Notes: a model not told the origin generated them from the sequence alone. Positions 35,704 to 48,400 are shown, counted from the first letter of the stretch. The stretch: DNA of 64,000 bases from Castanea sativa (GCF_040712315.1 NC_134016.1:21062390-21126389); one strand, 5' to 3'. Numbers and translations: made by a program.

Positions 35704-37597
35704 TATCCGAGAGAGAGAGAGAGAGATGTAGAAAAGCGCCAACACAGATCAATATAAGAATATAAAGAAATGAAGGTACATATGCATGAACATGTGACAT
35801 GCAAAATTAAAAACATCATGGGCTCAGCCCAATCTAAACCTATTGGCACACAAGTTTGCAACAAAGTAAATACACATTTAAAATGCATGAAACATTATTA
35901 TAATGCTAATGTGATGCAATGCATGATGATTTAAAAACATTTAAGCAAGATCTATCCCAAAAATTTCACAAAAACTTCATTAATTTTGAAAAACCCCAAA
36001 ATTTCTCAGAACTCCCAAAAGTTAGGTCAGAAAACATGAAATGCATGATAGAATAAGTGAAAAAGATCATACCAGATGAAATAAGATGATCTTTAGGCCG
36101 AAAAACCTTTGAGGATGAAGTTTAGAGTGAGAGAGAGGTGTTTGGAAATATGAGAGGGTAGAAAGGATCGAGGAGAAATGAACCTGGAATCGCATAGATC
36201 CTATATATAGAATCTCTTAATTCTCAATTGATCGAGAGGTGTTGAGGATTAAAAAGGCTTGAAGAAGCTATCGAGGATCTGTCCAAAGGTTTCCACAGCA
36301 AAGAAGCTCAATGGATCGAGGAGCTATCGAGCATCTATCGAGGAGACAGAAACTTTCTCAATGGATCGAGGAGATAGATACTTTCTCAATGGATCGAGGA
36401 GATAGATACTTTCTCGATGGATCGAAGAGCTATCAAGAAGCTATCGAGATTGCGATAGAAAGAAGCTGAAGATCTCAATAGATAGCCTAGCTGTCGAAAG
36501 GTGTCGAGGAGCTATCGAGATTGCTTAAAAACAGTTTTTCAAGGAAGAGAAAAATACAGACATGAATGTAATCAAACATGCTACTTAACCAAGGATCCAA
36601 CCAACATTTTAAGCTCTTAAAAACATCTTTCATCTAGAAAAAGATCATGCTTTTAGATCCAAAACACACACACACACACACTAAACATGTCTAACCAATT
36701 TTATATTTAAAAAGCAAGTCAAGACAGTTTAGTGGGCATACATTAACACATGTATTCCTTGTGATGGTCAAATCACATTGTACCTGCACATGTATCAAAA
36801 GTAGCAAAGAATATTGCGTGTTGTGTGTGAGAAATATCACAAGATTGCATGTGTTTATATGTTACGACGATTTGAGATATGAGTAAATCAATTTGACTTA
36901 CACATGATCAAAACTGCTTGATGGAGACTATCACCTTTGAGGTACATCTTATAACTCTCACATCTCCTAGAATACATGCTTGCAATCATATTTTAAAGCA
37001 TTTTGATTCTTTTTGCTTTAATTTTTCTTTGCATATTTTGTTTTAAGCATATCATGCATGGGCATACAAAAGAGAGAAAAAAATACCCAATTATGTTAAG
37101 CTTTTGAAATTACACTTTTGCTATACTGAAGCATACCGATGTCATTTCATAATTGGCAGGCACCAGTGGTGAGATGATTATTTATGCCTTTCTCTTAGGA
37201 TTTTCTAGTCTTTCTCGTCAAAAAGAGTGATACGAGTGTTAAGTACAAGAGATAACTTAATCTTACTCATCACAAACAAGAGTCACAAAACTCACTTGTT
37301 TAGTTGTGCATAGAGATGCTCATCTAAGCTACAAGAAATATAAAGTTTAGAAAACTTTGTTTCATTAGCCATTCAAGGTACACAAGTACCAATGTACACA
37401 AACACATTATTTTTGTATTTTTTATTTTTTATTTTTGTGGAGGAAAACAAAATAAAACAAAAACTGAAAACAAACAAACAAAAACATGTTAAGCAAAGCA
37501 ATGCATAAAAATTAGACTAACTCAAAATAAGAAAGTAAAACACACAAGTGATGCAAAAACAAAAACCAGAAGGGAAGAGAGAGAGAAAGTGACTAAA
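35704..37597. other. Internal non-coding part of the gag-only element
   Basis: No protease, integrase or RT motif could be found in any frame between the second ORF and gag. It contains the 28-bp tandem repeats and several copies of a TCGAGGAGCTATCGAG word also found in the LTRs, plus a short (AC)n run near 36665-36680. Confidence 0.6.
36343..36426. repeat. 28-bp tandem repeat, 3 copies
   Basis: Copies 36343-36370, 36371-36398 and 36399-36426, each of the form GAGATAGATACTTTCTCAAT followed by GGATCGAG, with one to three differences. Confidence 0.95.
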
Positions 37598-38272
37598 TCA
37601 CTTGGAGCCTTTTTCCTTCCACACCTTGGGAGAACCTTTCCTTTTGGCAAACTCTTGAATCGGCGATGATGGGGAAGAATTACAACCGTTTAAGTTCGAA
37701 ATGAACATGAGGGATTTGAGGAGATCTCCAAGAGGAGCAAGAGAGGATGGAAACTGACTTAGGTTTTTGGATGAGATCATACTGTTGCTTTGTTGAATGG
37801 CTTGCCGCTTGTAGCAATTAGGTCGAGTATGTCCAGTTGCTCCATAGTGATGACAGAGATGCTGCTTCTTCTCTTTAGACTTTTGAGCATTACTCTTCTT
37901 AGCCCTAGGGTTTTTGGTTTCTTTCTTAGCAAGCTTAGAGGGTGTTCCTAAGATAGATTTACCCTTGTCTATGTTCTCACTAGCTATCACATTTTTCACA
38001 TTATTGTTCTCAGATTCAACATTATTAGTAGGAGAAACAAAAACAATAGTACTGGAAGAAGCAATATTAGGAGAAGAGAAATCATACCTTAAACCGGTTC
38101 GATCAAAAGTAGATTTCTGAAGGTTGAGCATCTCATCGACCTTTGCACTGGAAGTCTTCTCCAACTGAGCTCTAACTTGAAATAGCTCCATTTCAAGCTT
38201 CTTGGTCTTCTCAGCCAAGAAATTATTTTCAAACCTCAGTGCTCCTGATGTGCATTGATAATAGCTTAATTT

Positions 38273-38325
<53 letters not shown>

Positions 38326-41027
38326 TTGTTAAAAAGCATTATCATACTTATTTTGAGTTAATTCATGCATTTTATATTTGGTTATGGAATAATGGTGAAT
38401 AATCAATTTTGTGCTTAATTGAATCTTATTGTGTGAATTTGTCTTTTGCAGGAGAACGAAATTAAATAAGTGGATTTGTGCAAAGAAGAATGCTAATGAA
38501 CTTTAAATTTACAAGGGCCATGATGAAGTTAAAGAAGGCCAACTCAATTAAATTTAAGTCCAATTGGAGCAAGAAATCAAAGGAAATTTGCATCAAATCC
38601 AAGTCCAATTCGGATAAGGATTCTAGCCTGCACATCAGTTAGTATATTTGGCATAATTTTCGGCTCAGATGTCCAACCGAGATGATTCAAGTTGGGATAG
38701 AAAGTTAACTTAAATGGCTACAACATTGTAGTTTACCAAAAGTCCGAATTATGATGTTAAATGGGTCAAAATCGTCAGTTAAGTGAAACCTAAAAATTTG
38801 GAATTTTCTCCAAACGGGAATTCAACTTGAAATAGGATTCCTTAACCTATTTAAAGGCTCTTTAGGGCAAAATTTAAGGAGGCTAGTGCTAGGGCTGGGG
38901 GCTGAACATAGAGAGTGCAGCTACTTCTTTGGTTTTCTTTCATGACAGTTAGTTTTATTTTATTTGTCTAGTTTAATGTTTAGTATTTTATTCTTGTGTT
39001 TTATTTTAATTATTATGAGTAGTTAAATTTATAATTAGGGTTGAGGATGAAACATTGTTAAGGATTATCAATAATATTTATGTGATTTGATTTTTCCCAC
39101 AATAGTTGTTCTTTAATGATTTAAATTGTTCTTGCTTCATATCAATTGACTGAGATGAGATTTTAGATATGAGTTCAATCATGTTTTTCTTATGATTTAA
39201 GATTTGTCTTAATTAATTGAATGCTTGGTTTATTAATTCTTGATTATAAAATTAGATATCGCTTGTGATTTGTTAGTCAATGGATACAATTTATGATTTG
39301 ATTTTTAGAATTGGATATATCTTGTGATTTGTTTGGTTACGGATACAATTGATGATTTGATTTTATACTTAAGAAGCGAAGAAGAACATGCTTTTGATTT
39401 TTAAAATAAGGATTTTAATGAGAATATTTTCCATGATAGCAAGATTGATTTCTAGATTATCATGTAGTGAGTTGGGAAAAATCAATGATCATAAATATGT
39501 GCTGATATGAATTAATAAGGTGGATTCCAAAACCTTAATTCATTTCCCTTGATTGTTTACATCTTTTTATTGCTTTATATCTTTTGCTTAGTTTAACTAT
39601 TTGTTTAATTTTATTATTTGCTTAGTTTATTTAATTTCAAAACAACCAATTTTTATTAAACTAGATTAGGATTAATTTGGTTAAGATTTAATTAATTTTC
39701 CTACATTCATTCAAGTCCTTGTGGGTTCGACCTCGTTCTTGTCAAACTATACTTTGGTATGGTTCGTACACTTGCGAGTATTTTAAAATTTCACAACAGC
39801 TCCTATAGTCTGATTGGTTTCATCAAACTTTGTGGAGAGTTCTTCTCATTCAAGCTCCATATCACTGAGCTTCTTGGTGGTCAACCTATACAACTTCTCA
39901 TGCTTTTCCGAGACCTTGTATACCTTTGCATAGGCAGTGTGGATGTCATCTTGTTCATCCATCTTCTCAAACTTTGACTCCATTAATTCTTCTTCATCCA
40001 CATCTTCTACAATCCCCTCAGTAGGATTGACAGTGGCAGTGAAGGCATTTAGGATTCCGTCATCTTTATTTTCAGAATCATCTTTAGGTTTGGTGTCACT
40101 CAAAGTTGCAGCAAGTGCCTTGCTTTTCCTAATGGACTTGAGATAAGTAGGACACTCTTGTTTCATGTAACCGAAGCCTTAACACCCGAAACACTTGGGT
40201 CTTGAGGGAACAATGTACTGACCGCCATCCCTAGCATCCTTCTTCCCTTTGTCTTGGCTTTTAGACTGAGAAGAACTTGATTGCCTACGGTCCTTATCGA
40301 AGCCCTTTGCATTGGCATTCTTCATGAACTTCTTGAATTTTCTGGTGATGTAGGACTTCATGTTAGAATCTTCATCATCGGAAAACTCATCCGTGTCACT
40401 GCTCTTGGCCTTCAGTGCCATGCTCTTTCCCATACTAGATTTTCCAATCCTCGTCAAACCTAACTCATAGGTCTGCAGATTACCAACCAGCTCTGTCAAA
40501 GGAATCTTGTCAATATCCTTTAATTCCTCAATAGCGGTGATCTTGGCATGAAATCTCTCGAGCAGAGATCTGAGCACCTTTCTCACAATCTTGGGTTCAG
40601 GAATGGTTTCCCCAAGATTAAAGGCTGGCTTTACTATGTCCTTAAGCTTGGTATAGAACTTATTAAACGACTCATCCTCCTCCATCTTGATCTCTTTGAA
40701 GCTTGTAGTGAGCCTCTATAGCTTCGAATCCTTGACAGCCTTGATTCCCTCATAGGTTGTTTGGAGAATGGTTCATGCTTTCTTTGCAGTTTATGTAAAG
40801 GATATCTTCTTGAACTCCTCATTTGTGACCTCACTGAATAAAGCATTCAATGCCTTGCTATCTCCCCAGTTGGCCGGCACTTCCTTCGGCTTTGTCCAGC
40901 CTATCTCCACAGTTTGCCACATTTTCTCATCTAGAGACTACAAAAAAACTCTCATGCGTACTTTTTAGTATGCATAGTTAGTGCCATTAAATAAAGGAGG
41001 AATAATGAGAGACTGTCATCTATCCAT
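37598..41027 (-). pseudogene. gag of the gag-only element, split by a solo LTR
   Basis: Copia-type Gag. The start is at 41027 (MDR, then an early stop); the DUF4219-like part reads LFNGTNYAY and VFL-SLDEKMWQTVE, followed by the UBN2 part KKAWTILQTTYEGI, MEEDESFNKFYTKLKDIVKP and LVGNLQTYELGL. A zinc knuckle near 40200-40160 reads CFGC-stop-GFGYMKQEC, so His is replaced by Tyr. The frame runs to 39846 (MELE), is interrupted by the solo LTR at 39798-38246, and resumes at ALRFENNFLAEKTKKLEMEL and ELFQVRAQLEKTSSAKVDEM, with a second knuckle-like CHHYGATGHTRPNC and an end at 37598. Several stops are present. Gag would form the particle that packages RNA. Confidence 0.82.
38246..39798 (+). mobile_element. 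Solo LTR (Ty3-gypsy-like) nested in gag
   Basis: The 1,553-bp unit starts TGATGTGCATTGATAATAGC and ends TTTCACAACA, with the 5-bp duplication GCTCC at 38241-38245 and 39799-39803. It has no coding sequence. Near its 3' end it carries GTGGGTTCGACC, a word typical of the end of plant gypsy LTRs, which suggests plus orientation. A (TA)n run lies at 38276-38322. It is what remains after recombination between the two LTRs of a full element. Confidence 0.85.
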
Positions 41028-41084
41028 GACAACAGGGGTCAATGGATCACACAGTAAAAATTAAAACTTAATTAGAGTGTGCCT

Positions 41085-41096
41085 GCTTTTATACCA
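41085..41096 (-). other. Primer-binding site of the gag-only element
   Basis: TGGTATAAAAGC lies two bases inside the 5' LTR end; it matches the initiator-Met primer site TGGTATCAGAGC at 10 of 12 positions. Confidence 0.75.
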
Positions 41097-41098
41097 CT

Positions 41099-42109
41099 TG
41101 ATAGGCCAATAATGTATTGATCCCTAGTAATGTATTAATTGATTAATTAATCAAGTTTATTAATTAATCAAATTAACATGCAATGTACGTGGCAACACAA
41201 ATAAATCACCAACTAAAATATAATGCAGCGAAAAATAAAGTTGATACAATGATTTGTTTATGAATGGGGAAACCACCAAGGCAAAAACTCCATCGGGTGA
41301 TTTTAAGGTCACCACTCCCAAGAATTCACTATTATCACAACAAGCGGTTACAAGTAAAGAAATCCTAGTACCTTATACCAACCTACAGTTGAACCATTAC
41401 CCCAATACCCAATTGGACTTGTTTTGTAGTGACAATCTCTCCTTATATTGCATGGCTCCCAGTACGTGACTAACCAATAGATGTGCGGATCCTAGTACGC
41501 GACTTGATCACCAACTTGAGAAGGATGTTAGCTGCAAAGTTCTTCAGTTCATCACTCGATGAAGATCACGAAGTTGCTTGGTCACGAAACCCTACTGTGT
41601 ACAAACACAGCAATTTCGTCAAAAGAAAGATGAACTAGGGCAAACTAGGTTTTCGGTCACAATTTGCATAAACAACACTTTTCTCTACACTTGTGCAGTT
41701 GTGCTCTCTGTGACGACTCTTAAAATAATCCTTATATATGTTTAGAGTTGTGAGAAAAGAAAGCCCAAACATAAATTCACAGATTGGCATGAAACCAGAA
41801 TTGAAAATCTAATTTTTATAAACCTCGACAGATACCCTATCTATCAAGAAGCTGTCGAGCCTCGGGCTGAAACAACTTTTTAAGTCATGATAGATACTAG
41901 TTGTCGAGCTTTAATGAACAATACTTCTTCACTTGATTCTTGAATAAACTTACATGGTTTTAACACTTAAACTTGAAACCTTGTTTCTTTAAGTATTAAA
42001 CACATCATAAATCTACTCAAATACAAGTAAAGTGCGTTTTGTCAAAGGATTAGTCAATTATATAAAATATTGATATATATTCCTAACATGATTCACATAT
42101 GTCCTAATA
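41099..42109 (-). repeat. 5' LTR of the gag-only element
   Basis: 1,011 bp; aligns with 32939-33950 at roughly nine bases in ten. Confidence 0.9.
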
Positions 42110-42554
42110 GTTAACACCATATTTTGTCCACTCCTGATTTACGTGTAAAATTTAAAAAATAAGATAGTCACATTACAATGATTTATAGTAATGCAAATGT
42201 CTTGATAATTAATCTTACATTATCATAATGTTTATCTTACAAATAAATGAACTAGACGTAATTAATGACATTACGGTAATGTTGTTGTAATATTTGACAC
42301 ATTACGGAGAACAAAATGCCCTCTTAGTGGGGATTGAAATGAAGATGTCTAGGTCTATATATATAGCTAGGTTGCACTGGGTACATAAGTCCGATCCTTA
42401 TTCAGTCTAGAATGAAGTTAAGCGTATGTCCAAACACATTCACTTCTGATAATAGAGTTGGGTGAATAGAATAGTAGGTTATACTTTGGAAAGAAGAAAT
42501 AGAAAGAGACCGTTCCAGTTGAAATCAATAGCTAGCTAGCTAAGTCGTGCATCT

Positions 42555-42875
42555 ACGTGTCAAGCTTCTACCACACCATCTTACGGTTCTCACCAAGTGT
42601 CCGTATAATTTGGCTAATTTAAGCTATAACATCTCCACTTTTCAGCCATGCAAAGGCTCTCATCCACCTTGCCTTCCTCATATTTCATTTTCTCTTTCCC
42701 TAATTCTCATTTGGTAAACAAGGTCACTAACGAAGTAAAGGAGCAGCTAGCCTAATCATCAGAACTAGATATTGCATCAAAAGTGAGGTTGGTCGTCAAA
42801 GAGTGATTATTAGTCTAGAAAGGTTTCAAAAGAAAATTAAATAATAATTAATTATTATCCCGTGCCACCATCAGC
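42555..42875 (+). promoter_or_regulatory. TIP3 upstream region with ABRE-like and RY motifs
   Basis: An ABRE-like ACGTGTC (42555-42561) and an RY motif CATGCA (42647-42652) lie within about 320 bases of the TIP3 start codon. In seed-maturation promoters these bind ABI5-type bZIP factors and ABI3/FUS3 B3 factors. Their presence fits the seed expression known for TIP3. The TATA box and transcript start are not certain. Confidence 0.5.
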
Positions 42876-44128
42876 ATGCCCCGGAGATATGCGTTTGGGA
42901 GGGCAGATGAGGCAACCCACCCTGACTCCATCAGAGCCACCTTAGCAGAATTCATTTCCACTTTCATCTTTGTCTTTGCTGGCGAAGGCTCTTTACTAGC
43001 TCTTGGTATATCTCCAACTCTGCACTACATGCATGCTCAGCTTTTAACTCTTTTCTTGCTCTAAGCTTCGTGCAGTGTTAATTAAAATATAAGATCTTGA
43101 TGCTGATGTGCATGCATGTATTAAAATAATATTTAAGTTATTAAAATAATCTTTTCCTAGTAATTTAAGTTTGGGACTATCATGATATTGGAACAAATGA
43201 TTATGATATTACAACAGATGATCATAAGTTTAAAACTTGTCTCTAGCTACTCTGCTTCTCACTTAAATTGGATCCTTTTTAAACAGATGATTATGGCATT
43301 AATTACACCAAATGATCATAAGTTTTCATTCATTAAGTTTTTGGAAGAATCAATAATTCATAAAATAATTCATGGGCATGTATTTTGTGTATTTGGTAGG
43401 CAAGATTTACAGGGATACAGGCGGCAATAGCGCGTCAGAGCTAGTAGCCATCGCACTTGCACATGCACTAGCCCTTTTTGCAGCGGTGTCAGCCAGTATA
43501 AACGTATCTGGTGGTCATGTGAATCCCGCCGTCACCTTCGGCACCCTCCTAGGCGGAAGGATCTCAGTTGTACGTGCCATCTACTATTGGATTTCTCAGC
43601 TCTTGGGTTCTATTGTAGCGGCCCTCTTGCTCAGGCTCGTCACCAACATGGTAAAAACACCAACATATATATATGCCCTGAATCGGCCTTCATTATTAAT
43701 ATACTATATATTGATGTTGTTGCGTTTTAATTAAATTTCAGAGACCAGTGGGATTTTACGTATCACATGGGGTGGGAGAGTGGCATGGTCTTATATTAGA
43801 GATCGTGATGACATTTGGGTTGGTGTATACGGTTTATGCGACTGCCATAGATCCCAAAAGAGGTAGCTTGGGGACAATTGCACCTCTTGCAATTGGGTTA
43901 ATTGTGGGGGCGAATATCCTTGTAGGTGGACCATTTGATGGAGCATCAATGAACCCTGCAAGGGCATTTGGACCAGCTTTGGTAGGTTGGAGATGGGACA
44001 ACCATTGGATCTATTGGGTTGGTCCACTCATTGGAGGTGCACTGGCAGGACTCATATATGAATACATGGTTATACCAACTGAGGTCCCTCATCACACTCA
44101 CCAGCCTTTGGCTCCTGAAGATTACTAG
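42876..44128 (+). CDS. TIP3: Tonoplast aquaporin TIP3 (seed alpha-TIP)
   Basis: Three exons, 42876-43005, 43400-43650 and 43742-44128 (130+251+387 = 768 nt, 255 aa), with GT-AG introns and matching phases. The start [20 protein letters not shown] and end [12 protein letters not shown] are those of TIP3 proteins. Two NPA boxes are present, HVNPAVTFG (Asn at about 85) and MNPARAFG (Asn at about 198), with six hydrophobic membrane segments. TIP3 proteins sit in the membrane of protein-storage vacuoles of maturing seeds and pass water (and, in some, peroxide or glycerol). Two AATAAA-like signals lie near 44153 and 44350. No damage seen. TIP3-1 versus TIP3-2 cannot be settled here. Confidence 0.95.
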
Positions 44129-44601
44129 TTCCCCCTTCTTGTTTATTTTGTAATAAATTTGCATGTGGTCTTCCCCACCTTGCTCTTGTTTTCTTCTTGT
44201 GTTACAAGTGTGTTTGCATTTTATTAATCTATTTCGTTCCCTCATCATCTTCCTCTTCCTCTTCCTCTTTTTGGTTGGAACCTAATGTGTTTGTTTATTA
44301 GCTGCAACTGTTGCATGTCTATAGTATTGTACTTAATTAGTGAGTTGTTAATAAAATGCCAACCTTTCTTCGGTTGCATCATATATATATGTTACTGTTA
44401 TTATAATTACTTAATTCTTTTGTTGGGATAATTATTAAGAACAATGTTACATATATTTGAGTTTAAAATAAACTAGGTCATTTGGTTCTATCATATACTC
44501 TTTCATTTTAAAATGATTTAATCAGCTATGCCACCCAAAAAAATTAAATTAATTCCAATAAGTTGGCTGACTGTCATGCTAATCCATATTAATATAAAAA
44601 A

Positions 44602-44793
44602 TTCTGGTGCCACAACAAAATGCACAACTTTGGCCACAACTTGTCCATGTGACAAGTTGTGGTTGGTGCATGGACAAGTTGTGGTTGGTGGAAGAGTGAT
44701 GATGAGTCTATGTGGAAACACTCTTCCACCAACCACAACTTGCCACATGGGCAAGTTGTGGCCAAAGTTGTGTATTTTGGTACGGTACAAGAA
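44602..44793. mobile_element. Fold-back MITE
   Basis: Left and right arms of about 65 bases are near-perfect inverted copies, sharing CACAACTTTGGCCACAACTT and AAGTTGTGGTTGGTG; each arm itself contains an inner small palindrome around ACTTGTCCATGTGACAAGT. The loop holds a further GACAAGTTGTGGTTGGTGGAAG repeat. No coding capacity. It lies about 470 bases after the TIP3 stop codon. No sure target-site duplication was found. Confidence 0.75.
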
Positions 44794-45436
44794 TTATTCT
44801 ATTGCTATATAGATAGCCTCGTGAAATGAAATGAGATTGTCTTTCCCTCTTTTGCACCGAACAATTTATTTCTTTCTTAATCACTCTTGTCTAGCTACCT
44901 AAGATTAAATTCAGATACTGAAAACACCTTGCCGCTTTCTCCAATTTGACACAAGAATATCTTGATTTTGGCCTGTCCTTTGGATTATATACTCAAAAAT
45001 GATCCATTGTTTTTCTAAGAGTTACCGGTAACATACTTTTAAGAATTTTACTCCGGGATAAAAGAAACAAGCTGCAGAAGCTAGAAAATTAAGTAATTGA
45101 ACCAGCTTGAGTTGATTTAGCTTTCCATGATCATTGATAAGATGCACTATACACAAAGGAGGTTGGCATGTTGCCAGCCACATCAGACGGAGTCTATAAA
45201 TAAAGAACGAATAAATACGGTCGAACTCACGGTTTTAGTTGCTTTTTCAGTTGTGCAAAGTGTAAAAAATGTGTGCATTTAGGTATATGTAATAAACACT
45301 ATCTATAAACAAATGTATGTAATAAACACCATTCGGAAGTAACATCATTTTACAGATAGTCGTCAAAAGAGATATCTGAGTTTTTATACATTCGAATAGG
45401 GAATAGAAACAAGTGGGGTATACTAAATGTACAGTA
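44794..45436. other. Intergenic, TIP3 to metallophosphoesterase (convergent)
   Basis: No further gene seen. The two flanking genes converge here, so both 3' ends lie in this interval. Confidence 0.5.
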
Positions 45437-48400
45437 TTATGTTTGGTTGTAGAATCTGGCAACCCAAGGAGCAAGCTCAGTGTTGTGAGGTGTTCTTGGG
45501 TTGGCAGAATAATAATCAGACCAATAACATGGGGAGAGTCTATCAGCAAAGTTTCCACCACTATAGATGCAAAAAGGTAGCCAATCTTCACCCCCATTCA
45601 TCCTCCTCTTGCGTTCTCTTGGGTAAGCCAATGGTGCCTGTACATACCTGCATTACATCAATGGCGGCAATTAGAATGAGAAGAAAGTGTAACCCATATC
45701 AATATGGTATATGCTTTTTTCTTTCTTTCCTGTTTCCTTTTACGAGTAAAAGTCATATCATCAAGTCTTAACAAATACCAGGCTCAAGTAATACATAACC
45801 AGTGTTTAAATCTAAGAAAATCTACTTTCTCAACAAAAAAAAACTAAGAAAATGTAGCAATTTCTAATGTTTCCTCAACTACTCATGGCAAAGCATCGTA
45901 CAAACAATTGTTACAAGTCAACACTATTATATTTGGATAGGTAAAGATGACAATGGAAGGGTGAATCCATATGTAACGGTGAAACTACTATAATATTTAA
46001 TATTTTTCATCATTTTCTTCTCTATCTTCATCTCCTGCAAAGTGAATGGACATTCCAGGCACACATAAACCAGTCTCTATATTTCCTAGTAAAATATTTC
46101 ATATGTTCTTCTGTATGTAACCAACCACCCAAAGAATACATTTACTATTAATCATTCACAATTATAAACAAGCAATAGCAATCCCTGTCTAAACATTCTG
46201 GAGAACTGATAGGTCTGTAAGTATGTTCATGTCCGTACACCTTAGATTAAAGTCTCTTCCTTTTCTCTTCACCACCTCCACTTTCTTCTCCTGCATAGTT
46301 ACGTTAAAACTGCTACAATAATTCCACAAATTCAATGACAAACTGCCATAATCCATTCCTTACCAGAAAAGTATGCCTTATCAATTTCCTCCGGCTCATC
46401 AAAATTGTAGCCCCCACAAAAAAGAAAGCAAAAGCTAGGCACTTTCTTGTTACTTTCGCATGTTAGAGATATACTAGACATATTAGCCCAATGTAATAGG
46501 CCCAAGCCCACTCCTACTTGTACTAGTAGTCTAGGGTTTAGTTGCCTATATATACTCATGTTAGGGTTCATTGTAATACAGGTTATTGTACTATACTCTT
46601 ACATAATAAAGATGTAGCCAGGGATTCTTCCGTGGATGTAACTACATAACCCTCGTGTTCTTAGTGTTCTTATTTTATGCTTCCCCTTCCGCATCCACTT
46701 TAGCATATACAACATTGTATAATACATCGCGTTAATAATTTATTCAACATAGTATCAGAGCCAAACTTTGTTCTTGGCATGAACCAAACGTCTCTAGCAA
46801 GCAAAGAAGATTATCATGTGCACACCACCATCTGAAGTCACACATGCTTACTTGCTGGATCTAGACTCCATGGCATCTTGCTTCCACCATGGCTCTGTGC
46901 TGTGTCAAAATCTAACAACCAAGCAAGCCATGATCGAACTTATCGGATCTGTGCAAATCCAAGCTTCGCCTGATGAAAACCAACACCACAGACGTGCTCC
47001 ACGGCCTCTTGTGAATAAAACCCAAGAACTTGTCCCCCAACGGAAGCCCCACGCGCCACCATGGGCCGCCAACGACTCCGACACCTCCCCATGTGCTGCC
47101 AAAATTCTCGACTCCCAAGTAGGTTTATGGTTACATGCGCCGCTCTGTCGGCCTCACAGACTGCCGATCTGCAAAACCTGAGAAGTCCGGCCGCTTATCT
47201 CGCCAACACGTACCTACATGTGTTGCCTGGGTTTTTGGCTTCTCCTCCATGCACCGGTGGACATCGCACGTTCCAGCCACGCACTAAAAATCTATGATCA
47301 TGTCATCCATGACGTCATTTGATGATGTCAGCAAAAGTCACGTTAGCTTGATCCATGTCAGCCCTAATTACGTCATCAGCCACGTAGCTCACCATGTCAA
47401 TAGTGTCGCCTTGTCAGCACCACGTCACCTAGCTGACCGTTGACCCAGACTGACCCGACCTGGACCACCCGAATCTGACTCGTGAGCACACATTGACCTT
47501 GATTAGGATCCGTTGACTCTGACTTTTGCGTTGACCTTTGACCAAAAGTTAAAATTTCCGAAATGGCCTATCTTGCTCAGTTTTTCGCGTAGATTCTGAT
47601 TTTCGACTCTATTTCTTCATTTGAAGCTTCAAAATTGGTCAATTGGCACATTCTTCTTGTGGTTTCTTCAAAGGCATTCTTCAAGGCATCTCCAAGTGAT
47701 ATTCTCATGCTTATCCAACCTCAAGCCTTCATCGAGCTTTCGCCTTGATTTTGAGAGAGGGTGTTAGAGATGTATTAGACATATTAGCCCGATGTAACAG
47801 GCCTAAGCCCACTCCTACTTGTACTAGTAGTCTAGGGTTTAGTTATTTATATATACTCATGTTAGAGTTCATTGTAAAACAGGCTATTGTACTACATTCT
47901 TACATAATAAAAATGTAGACCTTTAAGGAATTCCTCCGTGGATGTAAACCAACAAGGCTGAACCACGTAACCCTCGTGTTCTCAGTGTTTTTATTTTATG
48001 CTTCCCCTTTCGCATTCACTCTAACATATACAACATGGTATAACACATCGCGTTAATAATTTATTCAACATTGCATAAAGTATAATTCACTAGATGAGAT
48101 AGGGATGCCAGAAAACTCATGAACATTACTTATCCAACTCCCCAATCTCACCACCAAATTTATCACGTCCTTAACATCTACAGTGCTCAGTCACAACAAA
48201 ATTAGTTCAAACCTGAGACAGCCACAAAATGAAAACTTCAAACATCTCAATTGTCTTAAAAACACATCATCCGCCCTATAAAAGTCAATTTTTTCAACTC
48301 TTACATTATTTCTTTATCAAAGTTCGCAAAAATGAGCACCACAAAGCCCATCATGTAACCTCCCTCTATTGCTTTAGTTGATAATCCATTCAAGACTTCC

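Larger units (their letters stand above)
32939..42109 (-). mobile_element. Non-autonomous LTR retrotransposon, gag + second ORF, no pol
   Basis: Two LTRs (32939-33950 and 41099-42109) in the same orientation bound the element; a 5-bp duplication GTTAA flanks it (32934-32938 and 42110-42114). In minus sense the LTRs start TGTTAGGACATATG and end TATCA (the right copy has TA for the first CA-complement pair). The primer site is at 41096-41085 and a purine tract AAAGAGGGAGAT precedes the 3' LTR. The internal region encodes gag (37598-41027) and, downstream, a plant-transposon-type ORF (34536-35695). I see no protease, integrase, RT or RNase H. It is therefore like the TR-GAG class, mobilised in trans by a Copia relative. 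The LTRs differ at about one base in ten by eye, so the insertion is old. A solo LTR is nested inside. Confidence 0.88.

Noticed and set aside
46816..47297. Open frames inside the short LTR element
   Set aside because: No zinc knuckle, capsid or pol motif; both strands are equally open because the segment is GC-rich.
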